Shown here: one piece after another, positions 1-8,184 of the stretch
Layout of the letters: each line of letters opens with the position of its first letter
How positions within the stretch are numbered: position 1 is the stretch's first letter
Source of the DNA: Mesorhizobium amorphae
GTDB taxonomy: Bacteria; Pseudomonadota; Alphaproteobacteria; Rhizobiales; Rhizobiaceae
Assembly (NCBI RefSeq): GCF_014843845.1
Contig: NZ_JHQS01000060.1
Coordinates: 62,001 to 126,000, forward strand
Direction of reading: 5' to 3'
DNA: 64,000 nt
The notes under the pieces: model-generated
Database searches by the model: none
Seen by the model: only the letters and a program-made list of their open reading frames with translations
Told to the model about the DNA's origin: nothing
Translations under genes and position numbers: made by a program

Positions 1-652
1 CCACGTTGCCGTCTTCGGCCCTTTGGCAGGCCGGGTCGAGGCGGCCATCCCTCCGGAGTTGCTGCCAGCCGTCGGAGAAGCCGACATAGCCGGCCGAGCA
101 GGGGCCCCATTGCAGCGAGGAGGCGAGCGCCAGCGAGACGCCGCGCCCGGAGGCAAACAGGACAGGTCTGCCCTTGTGCTCGCCCACCCAGGCGGTATTG
201 CCCATGCCGGCATTGACCAAATGCGGCGCCAGCAGCGCGTAGACCCGGTAATCGGCAGCCGAGCCTTTCAGTGGCGTGAAGGCGATCTCCTGCAGCAGGG
301 CAGGGCATTTCGGGTCCGTAACGATGCGCTTTTCGACCCGCCAGCTTCCGTCGGCAGCGGTGTTGATCAGGCTGTAGCCGGGCACGCCATCCTCGAACGG
401 CGCGATCTCATGCCTGGCGTCGCGCTTTTCTTCCGAGAAAGCGCCGCCGGGGCCGGTGACGATCAGACCGAAGTCGCGGGTGCAGGCGCTGTCGAGGCGC
501 GGATAGTAGATCTCGTTCAAAATGCCGTGGCTGATGGTGAACCAGACGCGGCTGGTCGCTGAAAGTGCGGTGCCGACGCCGCTCTTGGCGCTTGACGTCC
601 AACGCGCCGGGATTCCCGGGGCGCCCTGAGCAACAGTTGGCGTCGCTGCCAT
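1..652 (-). CDS. Glucoamylase-type GH15 glycosidase, N-terminal part (partial)
   Basis: The gene reads from ATG at 652 and runs off the left window edge, leaving about 217 residues. The N-terminus contains GAPGIPARWTSSAKSGVGTA and then a TISHGILNEIYYPRLD segment. These are typical of the beta-sandwich N-terminal domain of bacterial GH15 glucan 1,4-alpha-glucosidases and glucodextranases, which release glucose from alpha-glucans. The catalytic (alpha/alpha)6 barrel would lie outside the window, so activity cannot be judged. No clear signal peptide is visible, which suggests a cytoplasmic enzyme. It is divergent from the histidine kinase gene, with 223 bp between them. Family assignment is by recognition of the conserved N-terminal pattern. 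Confidence 0.85.
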   Translation of the reverse strand, partial: MAATPTVAQGAPGIPARWTSSAKSGVGTALSATSRVWFTISHGILNEIYYPRLDSACTRDFGLIVTGPGGAFSEEKRDARHEIAPFEDGVPGYSLINTAADGSWRVEKRIVTDPKCPALLQEIAFTPLKGSAADYRVYALLAPHLVNAGMGNTAWVGEHKGRPVLFASGRGVSLALASSLQWGPCSAGYVGFSDGWQQLRRDGRLDPACQRAEDGNV

Positions 653-875
653 GCATTGGTCTCCTGGCTCAGACCTAGACCAGGAGGGGAAGGGTTTTCA
701 ATCGTTGCACTGCAAGTTGATCGCCTGCCGCAACGGGAGGCTGTCGTTGACAGCGGCATCGGCAAGCGTCCACTATTTCGCCGGCAGGGAGGACTGCAGG
801 CAAACCGGGTATCGGCCGTGCGCTGGCAATGGCGTGCGGCGCCCGGTCGATTTGCAGTGATGGCAGGGAGGAACC

Positions 876-2153
876 ATGTCGGACGTATCTCCCCAGTTGA
901 TCGACCGGTTGGTGGCCATTTCGCGGGCGCTGGCCGGCCATATCGATACCGGCTCGGCGTTTCGGGCAACAGCCATCGAAATCGGCACGCTCATTCCGCA
1001 CGATCACATCGATCTGGCGGTTCTGTTGCAGGGCGGGCGCCTGCACGCCTGCTACGAAGCCGGCTTCCACACCAGCTGGAGCGAACTCGCGCAGCATCCG
1101 GTGGAAGGCAGCCCGATCCGGCGTGTGCTGTGGGGCGAGACGCCCTACCTGTTGTCGGACAACGCGGTTGTCGACCCACGCTTCCACTTCGCTGGGGCGT
1201 TCGACGAGCCGATCTTCGCCGCCGAGCTGCGCAGCCGCATCATCGTGCAACTCAGGGCGCGAGGCAGCATCATCGGGGCGCTGAACATCAGCCGGCACGA
1301 GGTCGGCTGCTACACGCTGGCGGATGTGGCGGTCGCCCAGCAATGCGCCGATCTGATCGCGCCCTACATCTTCGCGCTGATCCAGACCGACGAGGCGCGG
1401 CGCGCCATGCTGGCCGAGAGCGAGGCGCGCAACCGTGCCGAGCTTTTGCGGGTCGGCGCCTCGCAGCTGACCGAAGGCATGGAGCGCGAGCGCCGCCGCA
1501 TGGCCATGGACCTGCACGACCAGACGCTTGGCGACCTCGCCCGCATCGCGCGCCAGGTCTCGGCCTTTCGCAGCCAGGGCGTGGCGCGAACCGCCCAGCT
1601 TGCCGATCTCGAGCAGGAGATCGCAAGCTGCCTGACCGAACTGCGCCATATCGTCGACGACATGCGGCCGAGCGTGCTCGAGCTGTTCGGCCTGCGCGAC
1701 GCCGTCGAGGCACATCTCAATCGCAGTGTCGCCAGAGCCAAGCCGCCGATCGCGGTGCGCATCGCCGACACCAGCGACGGCAGCGCCGACGGCCTGTCGG
1801 AAACGATGCGCACGGCGCTCTACCGGATCGTCCAGGAAGCGATCAACAATGCGGTGCGCCATGCAGCGCCTGGCCGCATCGAGGTGCTTCTGACATCGAC
1901 CGAAAGCGTGTTCAGGGTCATCGTCACCGACGATGGCCGTGGCTGCGGCGCGGTCGATCCGGCCGCCCAGGGCGGCATCGGCCACATGCATACGCGGGCC
2001 GCCCTTGTCGGGGCGCGGCTGCGTTTTGAGCCGGCGAGCCGCAAGGGCGGCACGCGCGTGGTCATCGAGATCGACCGCGAGCCCGTCTTGGGCAAGGCCC
2101 AGGCAACGCCCGCCGCAATGCCCGGAGAACAGACCGTGCCGGAGGTGGTGTGA
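876..2153 (+). CDS. GAF-domain sensor histidine kinase, NarL/DegS type
   Basis: A 425-residue kinase with no membrane segment. Residues 1-170 look like a GAF-type sensory domain. A short coiled coil follows, then a HisKA_3 dimerisation helix (RERRRMAMDLHDQTLGDLAR) with phospho-acceptor His214. The HATPase_c domain has an N box (EAINNAVRHA, 321-330), a G1 box (DDGRG, 352-356) and GGIGHMHTRA (366-375). ATG at 876 is preceded by GGGAGG. The stop overlaps the start of the next gene as TGATG, so the response regulator is probably its translationally coupled partner. The signal is unknown. A cytoplasmic GAF domain suggests a small intracellular ligand or redox cue. Confidence 0.93.
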   Translation: MSDVSPQLIDRLVAISRALAGHIDTGSAFRATAIEIGTLIPHDHIDLAVLLQGGRLHACYEAGFHTSWSELAQHPVEGSPIRRVLWGETPYLLSDNAVVDPRFHFAGAFDEPIFAAELRSRIIVQLRARGSIIGALNISRHEVGCYTLADVAVAQQCADLIAPYIFALIQTDEARRAMLAESEARNRAELLRVGASQLTEGMERERRRMAMDLHDQTLGDLARIARQVSAFRSQGVARTAQLADLEQEIASCLTELRHIVDDMRPSVLELFGLRDAVEAHLNRSVARAKPPIAVRIADTSDGSADGLSETMRTALYRIVQEAINNAVRHAAPGRIEVLLTSTESVFRVIVTDDGRGCGAVDPAAQGGIGHMHTRAALVGARLRFEPASRKGGTRVVIEIDREPVLGKAQATPAAMPGEQTVPEVV

Positions 2154-2893
2154 TGCTGGTGATGATTGCGGAGAATGACGGGCTGCACCGGACCTTCGCG
2201 CGCCGCACCGTCGAGCAATTGTGGCCCGGCGACGTCGAAGTGATCGAAGCCGGTGACGGCGCGGACGCAATCAGCCTGGCGGCCGAGCGCGAGCCGCCGC
2301 ATGTCGTGCTCGACCTGCAGCTGCCCAAGGCGACGGGGATCGAGGTGGCGCGCGCGATCTGGAGCCGCCGCGCCGGTACGCACATCCTGTTCTGGTCGAA
2401 TTTCGCCGACGAGGCCTATGTCCGGGGCGTGGCGCGCATCGTGCCGCCGGGTTCGGTCTATGGCTATGTGCTGAAATCGGCGACGGAAGAGGGCATGCGC
2501 TCAGCCCTGCGCGGCGTGTTCCGCGAAGGCCACTGCATCATCGACCGCGAGATCCGCGGCATCCAGCACCGCGTGCAGGACCGCTTCGAAGGCATCACCG
2601 ATGGCGAGTATGAAAGCCTGATCGACATCGCGCTGGGTCTCACCGATCGGGCCATCGCGGCGCGGCGGGGCCTGTCGATCCGTGGCGCGCAGAGCCGCAT
2701 CAAGCACGTCTACGACAAGCTCGGCATCGTGCCGCCGGAGGAGGGCGCCAGCGAGGCCTCCGTCTTCAACTCGCGCACGCGGGCGATCTATCTTGCCATG
2801 GCGCGCGGCCTGATCAACATCGACGCGCTGCGCCGCGAGCAGGACCGGCTCGACGCCTGGCTGGCGCATGCGCCGCCGCCGCAGGATCAGTGA
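2153..2893 (+). CDS. LuxR-type response regulator
   Basis: A 246-residue protein from ATG 2153, which shares one base with the kinase stop and has GGAGG seven bases upstream; a GTG at 2150 is less well placed. The receiver domain has Asp54 (VVLDLQLP) as phospho-acceptor, Ser82 and Lys108 (YVLKSA). The N-terminal acidic pair is E7-N8 rather than the usual D-D. The C-terminal part (ALGLTDRAIAARRGLS then RIKHVYDKLGI) fits a GerE/LuxR helix-turn-helix, followed by a longer tail than usual. It is presumably phosphorylated by the upstream kinase. Targets are not evident; the divergent GH15 gene and the downstream catabolic genes are candidates. Its last seven bases overlap the end of the convergent gene. 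Confidence 0.9.
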   Translation: MLVMIAENDGLHRTFARRTVEQLWPGDVEVIEAGDGADAISLAAEREPPHVVLDLQLPKATGIEVARAIWSRRAGTHILFWSNFADEAYVRGVARIVPPGSVYGYVLKSATEEGMRSALRGVFREGHCIIDREIRGIQHRVQDRFEGITDGEYESLIDIALGLTDRAIAARRGLSIRGAQSRIKHVYDKLGIVPPEEGASEASVFNSRTRAIYLAMARGLINIDALRREQDRLDAWLAHAPPPQDQ

Positions 2894-3195
2894 TCCTCTC
2901 CGTTTGAGTGCTGGCCGCTCTTTGCCGCAAGAGCAATCGGCTCGGTTTCGATCAGCCGAAGGGATCTTACCATGTCGGCCGTTTGCGTCTTGTATTTGAG
3001 AAAGTGCGGGGTGGTCAGATGGGCCTGGTAGGCGAGCGGGTCGGCGTAACATTCGATGACGCGCACCGCTGAAGGCGCGCCCTTTACCGACACGGCGTAA
3101 AGGAACAACACGCCGGGCTCGCGCTCTACAGACGTTGCGATCTCTTCGGCAAGCAAGGCCTTGAATTCATCGATTTGATCAGGGTCGATCTCCAA
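2887..3195 (-). CDS. Antibiotic biosynthesis monooxygenase-domain protein (quinol monooxygenase-like)
   Basis: A short ferredoxin-fold ABM/YgiN-type protein, recognised by EREPGVLFLYAVS, the segment around RVIECYADPLAYQAHL and HFLKYK. Members act as dimers on quinols or unrelated substrates, and many have no known activity. The only in-frame start is TTG at 3195. The frame stays open and homologous-looking for about ten codons upstream (VRIAELEI resembles the usual IRIAELEID start) but has no ATG, GTG or TTG before a stop at about 3238. The true start is therefore uncertain: a rare codon, or a small lesion that removed the original start. Its stop overlaps the convergent response-regulator gene by seven bases. 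Confidence 0.72.
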   Translation of the reverse strand: MEIDPDQIDEFKALLAEEIATSVEREPGVLFLYAVSVKGAPSAVRVIECYADPLAYQAHLTTPHFLKYKTQTADMVRSLRLIETEPIALAAKSGQHSNGEDH

Positions 3196-3397
3196 TTCCG
3201 CTATGCGGACTTGGATCGATGCGAGGCTGTGCCATTGTCAGTTCCCTTGCTGTTTTGGGGACGCTACCCGGCGTGGCCGCGCCTTGATAGCGGCAAGTGT
3301 GCAAACGCACAGTCGTCGTTGCGCTTTGACCGGTATCGCGCCACCAAGGCCGTGACTAGGCTCACCCCCACAACAAGAAAATATCGAGGAAGCGCTC

Positions 3398-3592
3398 ATG
3401 CCGTTCGTGAACATACGGATACTCGAGGGCCATTCGCAAAAGCGCAAGGACGAGATCTCGCGCCGCGTCACCGATGCAATCAGCGAGGTCGCGGAACTGC
3501 CCAGGGAAGCGATCTGGGTGGTGTTCGAGGACGTCGCCGCCAGCGACTGGTTCGTCGGCGGCACGGCCGTCGGAAAACCGAAGAGCCAATAA
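3398..3592 (+). CDS. 4-oxalocrotonate tautomerase family protein
   Basis: A 64-residue protein starting MPFVNIRILEG. It keeps the catalytic Pro2 (Pro1 after Met removal) and the size of the 4-OT family (about 62 residues), which form hexamers and tautomerise 2-hydroxymuconate or related enols. A second conserved region, AIWVVFEDV, resembles the family's central strand. The stop and the next ATG overlap as TAATG, so it is translated with the SMP-30 lactonase gene. In this setting it more likely handles an enol or keto intermediate of a sugar acid or ring-cleavage product than classical catechol meta-cleavage, because no dioxygenase is nearby. The substrate is inference. Confidence 0.88.
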   Translation: MPFVNIRILEGHSQKRKDEISRRVTDAISEVAELPREAIWVVFEDVAASDWFVGGTAVGKPKSQ

Positions 3593-4482
3593 TGCCGATA
3601 TCGGCGAAAGCCCGCCATTCCGGCTTCGGTGATGTCGTCGGCAACGCGGCCATGGAACGGCTGGCGACCGGTTTCAGCTTCACCGAGGGGCCGGTATGGC
3701 ATCCCTATGAGAAATGGCTGGTGTTTTCCGACATTCCGGAAGGCCGCATGTACCGGCGCCTTGCCTCGGGCGAAATCGAGCCGTTCCGCGATCCGAGTCA
3801 CAAGGCCAATGGCAATACGCTGGATCGCCAGGGGCGGCTGGTCACCTGCGAGCATGCAACAAGCCGCGTCACCCGCGCCGAGCCGAATGGCGGCGTGAGC
3901 GTGCTGGCAACGCATCATGGCGACAGGGAGCTCAACAGCCCGAACGATGTCGTCGTCGCCACAGGCGGGGCGATCTACTTCACCGATCCGAGCTTCGGGC
4001 GGATGGAATTCTACGGCGTGCCGCGTCGCCAGGAGCTGGCCTTCCAGGGCGTCTACCGCATCGACGGCGACGGCGCCCGGCTGGCGCTGCTTGCCGACGA
4101 TTTCGTGCAGCCGAACGGGCTGTGCTTTTCGCTGGACGAGTCGCGCCTGTTCATCAACGATACCGAGCGCGGCCATATCAGGGTGTTCGGGGTGGAAGCG
4201 AATGGCGACCTGAACGGCGGCGCCGTGTGGGCCGTGACCGAGGGCAGCGAGCCCGGATCGCCAGACGGGATGAAGATCGACAGCCGTGGCAATCTCTATT
4301 GCACAGGCCCGGGCGGCATCCATGTCTTCGATGCGTCGGGCGATCTTCTGGGTGTCATACGCACGCCGGAATACTGCGCCAACTTCACTTTCGGCGACGA
4401 GGATCTGAGGAGCCTCTACATCGCCGCGTCGACTTCGCTTTACCGGCTAAGGGTTCGCGTGCCGGGACTGAGGCTGTTTTGA
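3592..4482 (+). CDS. SMP-30/gluconolactonase-family lactonase
   Basis: A 296-residue six-bladed propeller enzyme. Metal-ligand positions of the SMP-30/Gluconolaconase/LRE family are recognisable: Glu in FTEGPVWH, Asn in LNSPNDVVV, Asp in GSPDGMKID. The family hydrolyses sugar lactones with a divalent cation. ATG 3592 overlaps the tautomerase stop by one base. The frame is open upstream to 3175 but shows no homology there. It sits between the tautomerase and a sugar-binding protein, so it probably opens a lactone derived from the imported sugar. The stop is embedded in a small hairpin (4479-4498). A second SMP-30 gene lies at 51.4 kb. Confidence 0.9.
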   Translation: MPISAKARHSGFGDVVGNAAMERLATGFSFTEGPVWHPYEKWLVFSDIPEGRMYRRLASGEIEPFRDPSHKANGNTLDRQGRLVTCEHATSRVTRAEPNGGVSVLATHHGDRELNSPNDVVVATGGAIYFTDPSFGRMEFYGVPRRQELAFQGVYRIDGDGARLALLADDFVQPNGLCFSLDESRLFINDTERGHIRVFGVEANGDLNGGAVWAVTEGSEPGSPDGMKIDSRGNLYCTGPGGIHVFDASGDLLGVIRTPEYCANFTFGDEDLRSLYIAASTSLYRLRVRVPGLRLF

Positions 4483-4498
4483 GCGCGTTGGCGCTCAA
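4479..4498 (+). terminator. Small hairpin at the lactonase stop codon
   Basis: TTGAGCGC and GCGCTCAA form a perfect 8-bp stem around a four-base loop, overlapping the stop codon. Only a short AATT follows, so it is a weak terminator or an mRNA-stabilising hairpin between the lactonase and the binding-protein gene. Confidence 0.4.
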
Positions 4499-4621
4499 TT
4501 CGGGATGGCCGCCGATCCAAGGTCCGGCGGCAGCGGTGCCGAGGCATCGTGGCATGGAGGTGTGCCGGACTGGATCCGGCAGGAATTGCAGCAGTCAACA
4601 ACATCTGGGAGGATTTTTGAG

Positions 4622-5635
4622 ATGAAGAAACTACTCGTCCTGAGCGCTCTGGCGGCAATGCTTGCCTCGGGCACGGCGCTGGCCGACACAAGCGGCAAGA
4701 AGATCGCCTTCTCCAACAATTATGCCGGCAATTCGTGGCGCCAGGCGATGCTCGACAGCTACGGCATCGTCACCAAGAAGGCGGTCGAGGACAAGGTGGT
4801 CGCCGCCGCCGACATCTTCACCACGGCCGACAAGGAAGTGCCGACCCAGGCCGCCCAGGTGCAGAACCTGATCCTGCAGGGCTATGATGCCATCGTCATC
4901 AATGCCGCCTCGCCCGATGCGCTCAACGGCGCCATCAAGCAGGCCTGCGACGCCGGCATTGTCGTCGTCTCCTTCGACGGCATCGTCACCGAACCCTGCG
5001 CCTACCGCGTCGTCGTCGACTTCAAGGACATGGGCAGGCAGGAAGTCGAGCAGATGGCCAAGTTCCAGCCCAAGGGTGGCAATCTGCTGGAAATCCGCGG
5101 CCTGGCCGGCACCTCGATCGACGATGCCATCCATGCCGGCATCCTCGAAGGCGTCGCCGCCCATCCCGAGTTCAAGATCGTCGGTTCGGTTACCGGCGAC
5201 TGGGACCAGACCACGGCGCAGAAGGCCGTCGCGACCATCCTGCCGTCGCTGCCCGACATCGTCGGCATTGTCGACCAGGGCGGTGACGGCTATGGCGCCG
5301 CCCAAGCCTTCGCCGCCGCCGGCAAGCCGCGACCAACCATCATCATGGGCAACCGCCAGGACGAGCTGAAATGGTGGAAGGAACAGAAGGACAAGGACGG
5401 CTACCAGACCTGGTCGGCGTCGATCGCGCCCGGTGTCTCCTCGCTCGCCTTCTGGGTGGCCCAGCAGGTGCTCGACGGCCGCACCGACATCCCGCACGAC
5501 CTGCTCGTGCCCTATCTGGCCTTTACCCAGGACGATTTCGAGGCCGCGCTGCCAAAGATCAAAGAGGGCGGGGTCGCTACCCACGAATACACCCAGGAAG
5601 ACGCCATTGCCGCGATCAAAGCCAACATAAAGTGA
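4622..5635 (+). CDS. Sugar ABC transporter periplasmic binding protein (RbsB-like)
   Basis: A 337-residue type I periplasmic binding protein. The Sec signal peptide is MKKLLVLSALAAMLASGTALA with a likely AxA cut before DTSGKK. The fold pattern shows IAFSNNYAGNSWRQAMLDSY at strand 1, LQGYDAIVINAASPDALNGA around the first hinge, GIVVVSFDG, and IVGIVDQGGDGYGAAQAF in the second lobe. ATG 4622 has GGGAGGA at the right distance; the open frame from 4505 is not needed. It heads an importer with the next three genes and should bind a sugar or sugar derivative. The lactonase upstream hints at an aldonate, lactone or aldose ligand, but the sequence does not decide it. Confidence 0.92.
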   Translation: MKKLLVLSALAAMLASGTALADTSGKKIAFSNNYAGNSWRQAMLDSYGIVTKKAVEDKVVAAADIFTTADKEVPTQAAQVQNLILQGYDAIVINAASPDALNGAIKQACDAGIVVVSFDGIVTEPCAYRVVVDFKDMGRQEVEQMAKFQPKGGNLLEIRGLAGTSIDDAIHAGILEGVAAHPEFKIVGSVTGDWDQTTAQKAVATILPSLPDIVGIVDQGGDGYGAAQAFAAAGKPRPTIIMGNRQDELKWWKEQKDKDGYQTWSASIAPGVSSLAFWVAQQVLDGRTDIPHDLLVPYLAFTQDDFEAALPKIKEGGVATHEYTQEDAIAAIKANIK

Positions 5636-5684
5636 GCCTGGTGCGATTGTTGCCAGCCGCATCGCCAACCGGATATCGTTGAGG

Positions 5685-7199
5685 ATGCCTCAGGCAAACG
5701 CGGACATCGTCAGATTGGACGGCGCCGAAAAACATTTCGGCGCCGCCAACTCTTTCATCATCAGACTGGACGGCGCCGAAAAGCATTTCGGCGCCGTCCG
5801 GGCCCTCAGCGGCGTCGACTTCCATGTCGGCGCCGGCGAATGCGTCGGTCTCGTGGGCCATAACGGCGCCGGCAAGTCGACGCTCATGCATATGGTGGCG
5901 GGCACGCTGGTGCCCGACAGCGGCAAGATCGTGGTGCGTGGGGCCAGCGAGGACAACTTTTCGGTGCCGCGCGCGCAGCAACTCGGCATACGCTGCGTGT
6001 TCCAGGAGCTGTCGCTCTGTCCGAACCTCAGTGTCGCCGAGAACACGCGCATCAACCACCCGTCGCTCACCGGCTTCGGCTGGCGGCGCAAGGCGGCCGA
6101 CCTGATCGCCGCCAAATTGGATGAGATTTTCCCGGACCATGGCATTTCCGCCTTCGACATCGCAGGCGACCTATCCATCGGAAGGCGGCAGATGGTGGAG
6201 GTGGCACGCGCCTTCACGCTGACGCAGGATCCGCTCGAGCTGGTCATCCTCGACGAGCCAACCTCCTCGCTCGACGCGCATACGGCCGGCCAGTTGCTTG
6301 CCTTCGTGCGGCGTTTCGTTGCCGGCGGCGGCAGTTGCATCCTGATCTCGCATGTGCTGGGCGAGGTGCTGCAGAATGCCGACCGCATCGTGGTGATGCG
6401 CGACGGCAAGGTCGTCGCCGCAGACGCGGCAAAGTCCTTCGATCGCGACAGGCTGGTCACCGCCATGGGCGGCGCCGAGGGACATCAGAAGGCAGCGACC
6501 GAGACCGCTAAGACCGAGGCCGGCCCGTTGCGAGTCCGCGCGCGGCCCGCGCGGCAGCAGGACGGCAAGGAGCTTGTCGCACATGTCGGCGAGATCATCG
6601 GCCTGGCCGGGCTCGCCGGTCATGGGCAGACGGACCTGCTGCTGGCGATCTTTACCGCCGCGGGGCGCGCCAAGGCCGGCATCGAAGTAACCGCGCCGGT
6701 GGCACTGGTGGCCGGTGACCGCCAGTCGGACGGCATCTTTCCGCAATGGTCGATATCGGAGAACATCGGCATCCGCTCGCTGGCGCGGCTGCGCAGCGGG
6801 TTTTTGATCTCACCGCAGCGCGAGGCGGAGCTCGCAGATTTCTGGCAAAAGAAGATCGGCATCCGCACGCCCGACGTGAGCAACAACATCTTCTCGCTGT
6901 CCGGCGGCAACCAGCAGAAGGTGCTGTTCGCGCGGGCTCTGGGCTCCGATGCAAGAATCGTGCTCATGGACGATCCGATGCGCGGCGTCGACATCGGCAC
7001 CAAGCTCGAAGTCTACGACCTCGTGCGCGAGGAAGCGCGCAAGGGCCGCACCTTCCTCTGGTACACGACCGAAACCGAAGAGCTCGACAATTGCGACCAT
7101 GTCTATGTGTTCAAGAACGGCCGGATCGTCGCCAATCTGAGGCGCGACGAGCTGACGGAGGAAAAGATCATCCAGTCCTCATTCGGCGATGCGGCCTGA
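5685..7199 (+). CDS. Sugar ABC transporter double-ATPase subunit (RbsA-like) with duplicated N-terminus
   Basis: A 504-residue fusion of two nucleotide-binding domains. NBD1 has Walker A GHNGAGKST, the signature-like segment LSIGRRQMVEVARA and Walker B VILDEPTSSLDA. NBD2 has the degenerate Walker A usual for this family (GLAGLAGHGQTDLL, no Lys) and signature LSGGNQQKVLFARAL. The first 35 residues hold a tandem copy of one 17-residue unit: RLDGAEKHFGAA is followed by RLDGAEKHFGAV. Homologues normally have one copy, so the first strand is duplicated. ATG 5685 is chosen over TTG 5679; neither has an ideally spaced ribosome site (GAGG lies directly against the ATG). Confidence 0.93.
   Translation: MPQANADIVRLDGAEKHFGAANSFIIRLDGAEKHFGAVRALSGVDFHVGAGECVGLVGHNGAGKSTLMHMVAGTLVPDSGKIVVRGASEDNFSVPRAQQLGIRCVFQELSLCPNLSVAENTRINHPSLTGFGWRRKAADLIAAKLDEIFPDHGISAFDIAGDLSIGRRQMVEVARAFTLTQDPLELVILDEPTSSLDAHTAGQLLAFVRRFVAGGGSCILISHVLGEVLQNADRIVVMRDGKVVAADAAKSFDRDRLVTAMGGAEGHQKAATETAKTEAGPLRVRARPARQQDGKELVAHVGEIIGLAGLAGHGQTDLLLAIFTAAGRAKAGIEVTAPVALVAGDRQSDGIFPQWSISENIGIRSLARLRSGFLISPQREAELADFWQKKIGIRTPDVSNNIFSLSGGNQQKVLFARALGSDARIVLMDDPMRGVDIGTKLEVYDLVREEARKGRTFLWYTTETEELDNCDHVYVFKNGRIVANLRRDELTEEKIIQSSFGDAA
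5705..5796 (+). repeat. 51-bp tandem duplication carrying twin hairpins in the ATPase start region
   Basis: Segments 5705-5745 and 5756-5796 match at 38 of 41 positions with a 51-bp period (17 codons, so the frame is kept). Each copy contains the same 11-bp perfect stem, CGGCGCCGAAA paired with TTTCGGCGCCG across a four-base loop (5720-5745 and 5771-5796). The two hairpins can also pair crosswise, giving mutually exclusive structures 20-110 nt after the start codon. The third-position and loop differences suggest the duplication is not brand new. Confidence 0.9.
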
Positions 7200-7200
7200 G

Positions 7201-8181
7201 ATGACAGCGGCGGCCATCGAAAACCAGCTCAAGGGCGCTTCGACGCGCAACGCGGCGGCGCGGGCGCGCAGGCTGCGCAGCCTTTTGCCGGCGCTGTCGC
7301 TGGCGCTTGTGCTTTTGGCCATCGCCTGGCTCAACCCGCGCGCCATCAGCTATTTCGGCTTCAGCCTGATGCTGAACCTGGCGATCCCGATCGCCCTGGC
7401 GACGATCGCGCAGATGTTCGTCATCGCCGGCAACGAGCTGGATCTGTCGATCGGCACCTTTGTCGGCTTCGTCGGCTGCGTCACTGCGACATGGCTGAAG
7501 GATGCCCCATTGCTCGGAATCGTCGTGCTTGCCGGCTCGATCGGCGTCTACGCGCTGCTCGGCGCGCTGATCCATCTGCGCAATCTGCCGTCGATCGTGG
7601 TGACGCTCGGCATGAGCTTCGTCTGGCAGGGGCTTGCCATCCTCATCCTGCCGAAGCCCGGCGGCAAGGCGCCCGATTGGCTGCTGTCGCTCATGGCGTT
7701 CAAGCCGCCTTTCATCCCCTTCCCGATCATCGCCGCGCTGCTGATCGCGGCGGTCGTGCATTTCGGCCTGATGCGCACCTCCTACGGTGTCATCCTGCGT
7801 GGCTCCGGCGGCAACGCGGCCGCGCTCAAGCGCGCCGGCTGGTCGCTGCTCAAGACCAAAATCCTGCTGTTCGCGCTGACCGGCCTGTTCGGCGTGCTCT
7901 CCGGCATGGCGCTGATCGGCATCACCACTTCGGCCGATGCCAATATCGGCAATGGCTATACTCTGCTTGCGATCGCCGGCGTCATCCTCGGTGGCGGCGA
8001 GTTCGTTGGCGGCCGGGTGTCGCCGATCGGCGCGGTGCTCGGCGCGCTGACGCTGGCGCTCGCCGCCTCGCCGCTGCTCACCTTCATGCACATCCCGCCT
8101 GACTGGCAGGTGGCCGCCAACGGCGCCATCCTCATCATCGTGCTGGCGGCCCGCGTGCTGATCAGCCGCAGGGAGAGGTGA
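7201..8181 (+). CDS. Sugar ABC transporter permease 1 (RbsC-like)
   Basis: A 326-residue polytopic inner-membrane protein of the BPD_transp_2 family. Family landmarks include IALATIAQMFVIAGNELDLS near residues 55-80 (the conserved GxxDLS region), LPSIVVTLGMSFVWQGLA, and the late glycine-rich AIAGVILGGGEFVGGRVSP. About eight to ten hydrophobic segments are visible. ATG 7201 begins just after the ATPase stop. An in-frame ATG at 7189 overlapping the ATPase end is an alternative, and neither has a clear Shine-Dalgarno. It pairs with the next gene as a heterodimeric channel. Confidence 0.9.
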   Translation: MTAAAIENQLKGASTRNAAARARRLRSLLPALSLALVLLAIAWLNPRAISYFGFSLMLNLAIPIALATIAQMFVIAGNELDLSIGTFVGFVGCVTATWLKDAPLLGIVVLAGSIGVYALLGALIHLRNLPSIVVTLGMSFVWQGLAILILPKPGGKAPDWLLSLMAFKPPFIPFPIIAALLIAAVVHFGLMRTSYGVILRGSGGNAAALKRAGWSLLKTKILLFALTGLFGVLSGMALIGITTSADANIGNGYTLLAIAGVILGGGEFVGGRVSPIGAVLGALTLALAASPLLTFMHIPPDWQVAANGAILIIVLAARVLISRRER

Positions 8182-8184
8182 GCG

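Noticed and set aside
675..2270. Long minus-strand open frame of 531 codons opposite the histidine kinase
   Set aside because: Antisense shadow of a high-GC gene with clear kinase motifs on the plus strand; the composition is Arg/Ala/Gly-rich and no family is recognisable.
3175..3591. Upstream extension of the 3.6-kb lactonase frame
   Set aside because: It overlaps the tautomerase gene in another frame and has no homology; ATG 3592 with the TAATG overlap explains the start.
7189..7200. Earlier ATG for the first ribose-type permease
   Set aside because: It adds only four residues and has no better ribosome site; kept as an alternative rather than the call.
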